Below are positions 13,445-18,071 of a stretch of 18,071 nucleotides of DNA, one piece after another. The DNA comes from Fibrobacteraceae bacterium. GTDB taxonomy: Bacteria; Fibrobacterota; Fibrobacteria; Fibrobacterales; Fibrobacteraceae. Numbering within the stretch: the first letter of the stretch is position 1; each line of letters begins with the position of its first letter. A program made the translations under genes and the position numbers. Below the pieces are notes generated by a model, which saw only the letters and a program-made list of their open reading frames with translations, searched no databases and had not been told where the DNA came from. The stretch covers positions 1-18,071 of the forward strand of contig JABUUT010000026.1 in NCBI GenBank assembly GCA_021443045.1. The letters run 5' to 3'.

Positions 13445-15943
13445 ATGCTTCGTCGTTGTTTCACATATTGCGCCATGATATTCCTTTTACACGGGAATGT
13501 TTTTGCCGATAAAATGGCTTCTACCATTCAAGAGGCCATTTACCTTTTTGAAATGAAGGGTGAATACGCCGAAGCCATTCGTCTTTTAGAAAAAGCTTCC
13601 GAAAATGGCGACAAAAAAGATAAGGAATCTGCCTTTTTTTACCTAGGAAAAATTCAAGAAATTTTGGGAAATAATTCTAGTGCAAACTTTTATTACAACC
13701 AAAGCTTGCAAGAAACAAAATCTACCGAAAAAGCTTATTACCTAGCCTATCGTGAAGCCCAAACCAGCAGCAAAATGCAGGGGCTTATTAAACACACCAT
13801 CAACCTGAAAGAGCCCATTAGGCAAATCTTTCCAGGGCCAGTCCCCTACATTCTTTCTACCAAGGGAACCATCTACAAAATCAAAGACGGAAAAGCCATT
13901 TCCATCAACGTTCAAGTTCCACAAGAGGCCTCTATTTTTCGCATTACCGATCAAGACATCTGGTATCAAATGCAAGATAAAGACAGTCTTCACTACGCCT
14001 CCCATGTTCAAAAATTTCCATCCCAAGCCTTCCCCGTTTTTAATGTAAAGCAACTGTTTTTTAAAGATGATGAGGTTTTAGCATTATCCCCAAACACCCT
14101 GTCGCTAATCAACAAAAAAGGGGTGGTTTTTCAAAACACCGAAATGGTTGATGGGTGCTCCATTGACGGTTACTACTCCACAACCAACCACTACATTGTA
14201 CACTGCCCCGACAACATTATCCGTTTTATATCACCATCCAACGGCTCTGAAACCTACACCATAAGCCCAAGCGACAACATCCAGAAACTTTTGATAGACG
14301 GAAGAAACATTCTTGTAGTGTCCGACAACGCACTGTATTGCTACGACACCAAGCGAAGCCTCTCTCCCAAATGGAAAGTGGATTTCAACAATATCGAAAC
14401 CACCTTTCCTTTTGAATCCCGATACGCCGTTTTAGAAATTTCGGGGCAAGTTACCCTTATCGACAAAAATACGGGAAGCCCCATTTCTAAATACCGCAGT
14501 GATGCCACCTCCATGGCTCCCATGGCCCAAGGAACCATTGGATTATTCTCGGCAGAAGGCGCTTTGTCAGTGGTAGACACTCTGTTAAGACCCCTGTGGC
14601 ACTTTAACTTTGCAAAGCCTATATCCCAGGCACCCTTCTACACAAGCGACAACATCTACCTTACCTTTGGCGAAAAAAAAATAGTGGCCATTCAACCCAG
14701 GCACTATGGCTACAAAACCCTGCTTTCAGATAAATACGTTTCAAAAATTCAGCGTTTGGCAGAACACGAACATTGGGACAAGTTTAACGCCACTCTAGAC
14801 ACTCTTTTTGAATTGGAACCGGGGAACGCTGAAGGATGGTTTTTTAAAGCTCTGTACCTGGAAAAAAACAATGGCCAAGAAAAAGACTTGCAAAAGGCAT
14901 GGTCCGAAGCGGTTCGTCTTTCGGTAAGCAACCCTCGCAATACCTCTATTATATTAAATCGGTACGGCAAAACCATCAATGCCAAATTTGTTAATTTATT
15001 AGAATTATCCCCCAAAACAAAGTACCCTCAATTTTTTGGAACCAAGAAAAATCTGTACACCCTGGATGTGGCATCCGAAAAACTCCTTTGCATCAACACA
15101 GAAACAGGCGACCTCCGCTGGAGGCGCTCCATTGGAAAAATGGAAAGTTCCCCCATTACCGTAAACGATGAAAAATCCTTGGTTATTTCCTATGGGTCCG
15201 AAGTAAAAATTTATGATTTAACCAAAGATGCAAAGCCTATTTTCATCAATGTTTCAAACAAAATATTCAGCATCAAACTCAACGACAATTCCATCTATGT
15301 TTCCACATGGAATGGCATTCTCCATAAAATAGCTAGAGCCACCAACAGCATAGCCTGGTCCCGAAAAATATTCACAGTTCCCTTTATGATGGTTCCCATC
15401 AACAATGAAATTGTTCTTACCAGCCTGGAAGGGGAATTTGTAAAAATCGATGAAGGATCCGGGCTAACCAAAGAAGGCTCCAGCCACCACCTGCAAAGTG
15501 CCGTGCAACAAATGGCCAGCGCCGATTCCATTGTAGCTGTGGCCACCGAAAACAAGCACATGTACCTGTTCAACAACAACAAGCCAGCCAACAACCCAAT
15601 TATCATTCCTGTAGAGGCTCCTATACTGTCTATCCAATTTGTGCGGTTCAATCAAAAGAACCACATTCTTGTAGGCTTAGAAAACCAAAACATTCTTTTC
15701 TTTACAGAGGCTGGCACCCAGCTGTGGACTTTTGAGGGCAAACACTCCACTTTTACAACCCCCTTTGTAAACGAAGGACTAGCCTGGGTGGACCAAGGTG
15801 TTGAAGTGGTCGGAATTTCCCTTTCAACAGGTAAAGTTGTTCGCAAGTTCAGCACTCCAGGTGGAGCAGGAACCCCCTTTATTCTAAATCGAACGCTATT
15901 TAGCGCGTCTCCAAAACATCTACTCTACGGATTCAGTCTATAA
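13445..15943 (+). CDS. Secreted TPR and PQQ-type beta-propeller protein
   Basis: The 832-residue protein has a signal peptide (about 1-21, cleavage after GNVFA), then TPR-like helices (about 28-110: EYAEAIRLLEKASENGD, ESAFFYLGKIQEILGN). A long beta-propeller region of PQQ/WD-like blades follows (about 115-425, e.g. VTLIDKNTGSPISKY). A second TPR-like insert lies at about 430-510 (NAEGWFFKALYLEKNNGQEKDLQKAWSEAV). A second propeller fills about 520-832 (KLLCINTETGDLRWRRSI, LWTFEGKHSTFTTPFV). No enzyme motif is seen, so it is likely a periplasmic or surface scaffold, or a ligand sensor feeding the two-component system. It begins 18 bases after the response regulator and ends the cluster. The ribosome site is weak (AAGGAT about 12 bases upstream). 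Confidence 0.8.
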   Translation: MLRRCFTYCAMIFLLHGNVFADKMASTIQEAIYLFEMKGEYAEAIRLLEKASENGDKKDKESAFFYLGKIQEILGNNSSANFYYNQSLQETKSTEKAYYLAYREAQTSSKMQGLIKHTINLKEPIRQIFPGPVPYILSTKGTIYKIKDGKAISINVQVPQEASIFRITDQDIWYQMQDKDSLHYASHVQKFPSQAFPVFNVKQLFFKDDEVLALSPNTLSLINKKGVVFQNTEMVDGCSIDGYYSTTNHYIVHCPDNIIRFISPSNGSETYTISPSDNIQKLLIDGRNILVVSDNALYCYDTKRSLSPKWKVDFNNIETTFPFESRYAVLEISGQVTLIDKNTGSPISKYRSDATSMAPMAQGTIGLFSAEGALSVVDTLLRPLWHFNFAKPISQAPFYTSDNIYLTFGEKKIVAIQPRHYGYKTLLSDKYVSKIQRLAEHEHWDKFNATLDTLFELEPGNAEGWFFKALYLEKNNGQEKDLQKAWSEAVRLSVSNPRNTSIILNRYGKTINAKFVNLLELSPKTKYPQFFGTKKNLYTLDVASEKLLCINTETGDLRWRRSIGKMESSPITVNDEKSLVISYGSEVKIYDLTKDAKPIFINVSNKIFSIKLNDNSIYVSTWNGILHKIARATNSIAWSRKIFTVPFMMVPINNEIVLTSLEGEFVKIDEGSGLTKEGSSHHLQSAVQQMASADSIVAVATENKHMYLFNNNKPANNPIIIPVEAPILSIQFVRFNQKNHILVGLENQNILFFTEAGTQLWTFEGKHSTFTTPFVNEGLAWVDQGVEVVGISLSTGKVVRKFSTPGGAGTPFILNRTLFSASPKHLLYGFSL

Positions 15944-15980
15944 TCTAGACCATATTATTCCATTTTAGCCTATCTGTAAA

Positions 15981-16022
15981 TAAAATTTAGTGGTATTTTT
16001 CATTAAATCTCACTAAATTTTA
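15981..16022. repeat. Perfect 12-bp AT-rich inverted repeat between the propeller and solute-binding genes
   Basis: TAAAATTTAGTG (15981-15992) and CACTAAATTTTA (16011-16022) pair perfectly around 18 bases. The stem is AT-rich and has no following T-run, so it is a poor intrinsic terminator. Its place about 50 bases before the solute-binding gene suits an operator for a dimeric regulator or a leader hairpin. Confidence 0.5.
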
Positions 16023-16038
16023 GTTCATACAACTTGTT

Positions 16039-16049
16039 GGTTTTAAACC
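16039..16049. promoter_or_regulatory. Short palindrome in the leader of the solute-binding gene
   Basis: GGTTTTAAACC is a perfect dyad with a single central base, 21 bases before the ATG. It could be a second regulator site, but an 11-base dyad can occur by chance in AT-rich DNA. Confidence 0.2.
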
Positions 16050-16070
16050 GACACGGGTTTAGGTTAAGAA

Positions 16071-17840
16071 ATGAACTACATAAAAAAATATTCCAGGCTT
16101 GCACTCTGCACCGTGGCCACCATCGGCTCCGTGCTTTTAGTAGGTTGCCAAGAAGAAAAACAAAACGCCGAAGTACAGGAAGCATCGGATTACCCCCGTG
16201 CAGAAACTTTGTATATCGGCGGCTTTGACTGGGCTCCTCCTAGTACATTTAACCCTCTGGACTACGACCCCAACTTCCCCATTGACGGAAACATCCGTCT
16301 AATGTACGAAACCTTGGTGGCCTACAACCAGCTGGACGCCACTCTGGAACCTATGCTGGCAGACAGCTACACCCAGTCCGACTCTGCCATTACCGTTCAT
16401 TTAAACCCCCAAGCAAAGTGGAGCAACGGCCAACCAGTTACCGTGGATGACGTTGTATACACATTCCGTATCGATTCCCTTTTGCCTACCCCCCGCCACG
16501 GCAACTGGACCTTCTTGTCTAGCGTTACCGCCGACAATAACAACAACATAACCTTCAAATTTGGTAAGGCCAAGAACAGCCTTATTATATTAAACGCCAT
16601 TGCGGAAACATCCATTCTGCCAAAGTCTGTATTCGAGCCTCTGGTCAATGCAGCCAAGTCTGGCCGAACCTACAACATGGCAAAGATTGCCGAATTCAAA
16701 AACGATTCCGTACCTGTAGTCTCTGGTCCATACAACTTAAAAAACTACTCCCCCGACCAAATTGTACTGGAAAGAAACGACAACTATTGGGGCAAAATCA
16801 AATACGACGGCAAGCTCCCGGCACCCAAGTACATTATACACTCTCTGTACAATGGAAACAACCATTTCAACAGCGCCATGACCAAAGGCAATTTGGACAT
16901 TTCCTGTATTTTCCTTCCCCGCATTTGGGAAAAGGCTAAAGACAGCATCCGTGCCTGGAGCCGAGAAGAGCCCTATCACCTTCCTGGAACCATCACCACG
17001 CTCCTCATCGCCCACAACAACGCACCGTTTAACGATGTAAATATTCGTCGTGCCATGATGCATTCCATCAATTTCGAAAAAATTAAATCAAGAGCGGTTT
17101 CTAACTACACTCCAGCCATGCAGCCTGGTTTTATTCTTCCCTTTGGTTCCGAAGCCAAGTACTTTAACAAGGATGATGCAGCCCAATATGGATACTCTTA
17201 CAACACCGACAAGGCCAAGCAGATTCTCTCTGATGCGGGATACTCTTGGAACGAAGCCGGCATGCTAGTCGACAAGAAGAAGGTTCCTGTTCGCGAGTTT
17301 ACCATTGAATGCCCACAAGGATGGACAGACTGGGAAGACGTTATTAAGGTTGTGGTGGCTTCCCTCAAGGAGATTGGTTTGAATGCCAAGGAAAAATTTG
17401 TGGACTACAGCGTTTGGGACAAGGACTTGCGCCTAGGTACTTTTGACCTGGCCATGAAGACCCAGACCGCAGAACTTTCTGCAGCCACGCCATGGACTCG
17501 TTTCGATCAAATTATGAGCGATGTTTCCATGAAACCTGTAGGCGAAGAAGCCTTTGCCAACCAGGGTCGATACAAGAACGAGGAAGCAAACAAGCTCTTG
17601 TTAAAAATTCCTTCCCTCACCGACGAAAAGGAACTGACGGAAGCATACAGACAACTTAACAGAATTTTTATGGAAACCATACCGGCACTTCCAGTTATGT
17701 ACCGCCCCACCCAGTATTACCAGTTCTCCACCAAGCACTGGACAAACTTCCCCTCGGAAGAAAATCCATATGCTCCACCACAACACCTGGTTATTGCTGC
17801 TGGCGTAAAGGCTCTCTGGAAAATTACTCCAGCCAAATAA
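16071..17840 (+). CDS. Peptide-type ABC transporter solute-binding lipoprotein (SBP family 5)
   Basis: Captures a peptide or similar solute outside the inner membrane and hands it to an ABC permease. A signal peptide ends in the lipobox LLVGC (Cys26). A short linker rich in Glu and Gln leads into the family-5 binding fold: FDWAPPSTFNPLDYD (mature N-terminus), YETLVAYN, LADSYT, the signature WSNGQPVTVDDVVYTFR (about 122-138), then PVVSGPYNLKNY, NDNYWG, INFEKIKSRAV and the C-terminal PVMYRPTQYYQF. The 589-residue length is usual for this family. Permease and ATPase genes are not in the window, so this is an orphan or its partners lie elsewhere. It is preceded by a 127-base gap with dyads and followed by a strong terminator, so it is probably a single-gene transcript. 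AGG about 7 bases upstream is a weak ribosome site. Confidence 0.92.
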   Translation: MNYIKKYSRLALCTVATIGSVLLVGCQEEKQNAEVQEASDYPRAETLYIGGFDWAPPSTFNPLDYDPNFPIDGNIRLMYETLVAYNQLDATLEPMLADSYTQSDSAITVHLNPQAKWSNGQPVTVDDVVYTFRIDSLLPTPRHGNWTFLSSVTADNNNNITFKFGKAKNSLIILNAIAETSILPKSVFEPLVNAAKSGRTYNMAKIAEFKNDSVPVVSGPYNLKNYSPDQIVLERNDNYWGKIKYDGKLPAPKYIIHSLYNGNNHFNSAMTKGNLDISCIFLPRIWEKAKDSIRAWSREEPYHLPGTITTLLIAHNNAPFNDVNIRRAMMHSINFEKIKSRAVSNYTPAMQPGFILPFGSEAKYFNKDDAAQYGYSYNTDKAKQILSDAGYSWNEAGMLVDKKKVPVREFTIECPQGWTDWEDVIKVVVASLKEIGLNAKEKFVDYSVWDKDLRLGTFDLAMKTQTAELSAATPWTRFDQIMSDVSMKPVGEEAFANQGRYKNEEANKLLLKIPSLTDEKELTEAYRQLNRIFMETIPALPVMYRPTQYYQFSTKHWTNFPSEENPYAPPQHLVIAAGVKALWKITPAK

Positions 17841-17865
17841 AGGTTCCGACGAAGATTATTTTATG

Positions 17866-17894
17866 GCGTTTCCTCAAGGGGAAACGCTTTTTTT
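17866..17894 (+). terminator. Intrinsic terminator after the solute-binding gene
   Basis: GCGTTTCC (17866-17873) pairs with GGAAACGC (17880-17887) around a 6-base loop, followed at once by seven T (17888-17894). It lies 25 bases after the stop codon, the expected place and form for rho-independent termination. Confidence 0.92.
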
Positions 17895-17904
17895 AAAGGT
17901 TTGG

Positions 17905-18071
17905 AGAAGCCTTCATCTGTCACCCTGAAGGATCCAGTGGACCCTAGCTGTCCTTCGGACAGTTCCGCCTTAGGCTCGGTAGAATTAGTTGTCAGTAGTC
18001 CGTTGTCAGTAGTGAGGTTCGGCGTAAACGCCTAGAGTTATGAGGTTTGAGCTCAAAGTGAGCGTAGCGAA
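17905..18071. repeat. Intergenic repeat-like DNA at the right edge
   Basis: No gene is seen. The stretch holds a CTGTCC/GGACAG hairpin (17948-17962, loop TTC), a 12-base direct repeat GTTGTCAGTAGT (17988-17999 and 18002-18013), and a small GGCGT/ACGCC hairpin at 18021-18032. The segment beginning TGTCACCCTGAAGGATCC resembles dispersed intergenic repeats that I recall from Fibrobacter-type and other genomes. That family assignment is from memory and low in certainty. Confidence 0.4.

Noticed and set aside
1..18071. CRISPR array
   Set aside because: No regularly spaced direct repeats of 23-47 bases were seen. The only close direct repeat (17988-18013) has two 12-base units and a 2-base gap.

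Overview
The window looks like a chromosomal segment of a Fibrobacter-type bacterium (phylum Fibrobacterota). This is inferred from style, not from a marker gene. It opens with a lipoprotein carrying a collagen-like G-X-Y run, a common Fibrobacter surface-protein layout. Base composition is moderate, many genes lack a clear Shine-Dalgarno sequence, and the intergenic repeats look like Fibrobacter ones.

Left end, minus strand (1-2851): the 5' part of the collagen-like lipoprotein, preceded by a single-polypeptide restriction-modification enzyme (PD-(D/E)xK nuclease plus N6-adenine methyltransferase). The latter is clearly AT-richer than the genes to its right and is probably acquired. Its 5' side has a gene-free stretch of about 630 bases (2852-3485). 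That stretch holds an inverted repeat at the gene start, a 121-base extended imperfect hairpin (2954-3074), a further hairpin, a possible promoter, and a more GC-rich block resembling an intergenic repeat.

Middle, plus strand (3486-9304): five closely spaced genes. They encode ribonuclease D, a 5-formyltetrahydrofolate cyclo-ligase-like protein with a membrane anchor, a TrmH/SpoU-type RNA 2'-O-methyltransferase, a primase-like/RecA-like ATPase fusion, and a RumA/TrmA-like protein. The last two have each lost a hallmark catalytic residue (primase motif II His to Gln; methyltransferase nucleophile Cys to Gly). They form an undescribed-looking pair.

Right, plus strand (9374-15943): a tight operon-like group of a secreted LysM protein, a 38-residue membrane peptide overlapping its stop, a membrane sensor kinase, an OmpR-type response regulator, and a secreted TPR/beta-propeller protein. 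This reads as a cell-envelope sensing module. After a gap with a perfect AT-rich inverted repeat comes a lipoprotein solute-binding protein of the peptide ABC-transporter type (16071-17840). It ends at a strong intrinsic terminator, followed by repeat-like intergenic DNA.
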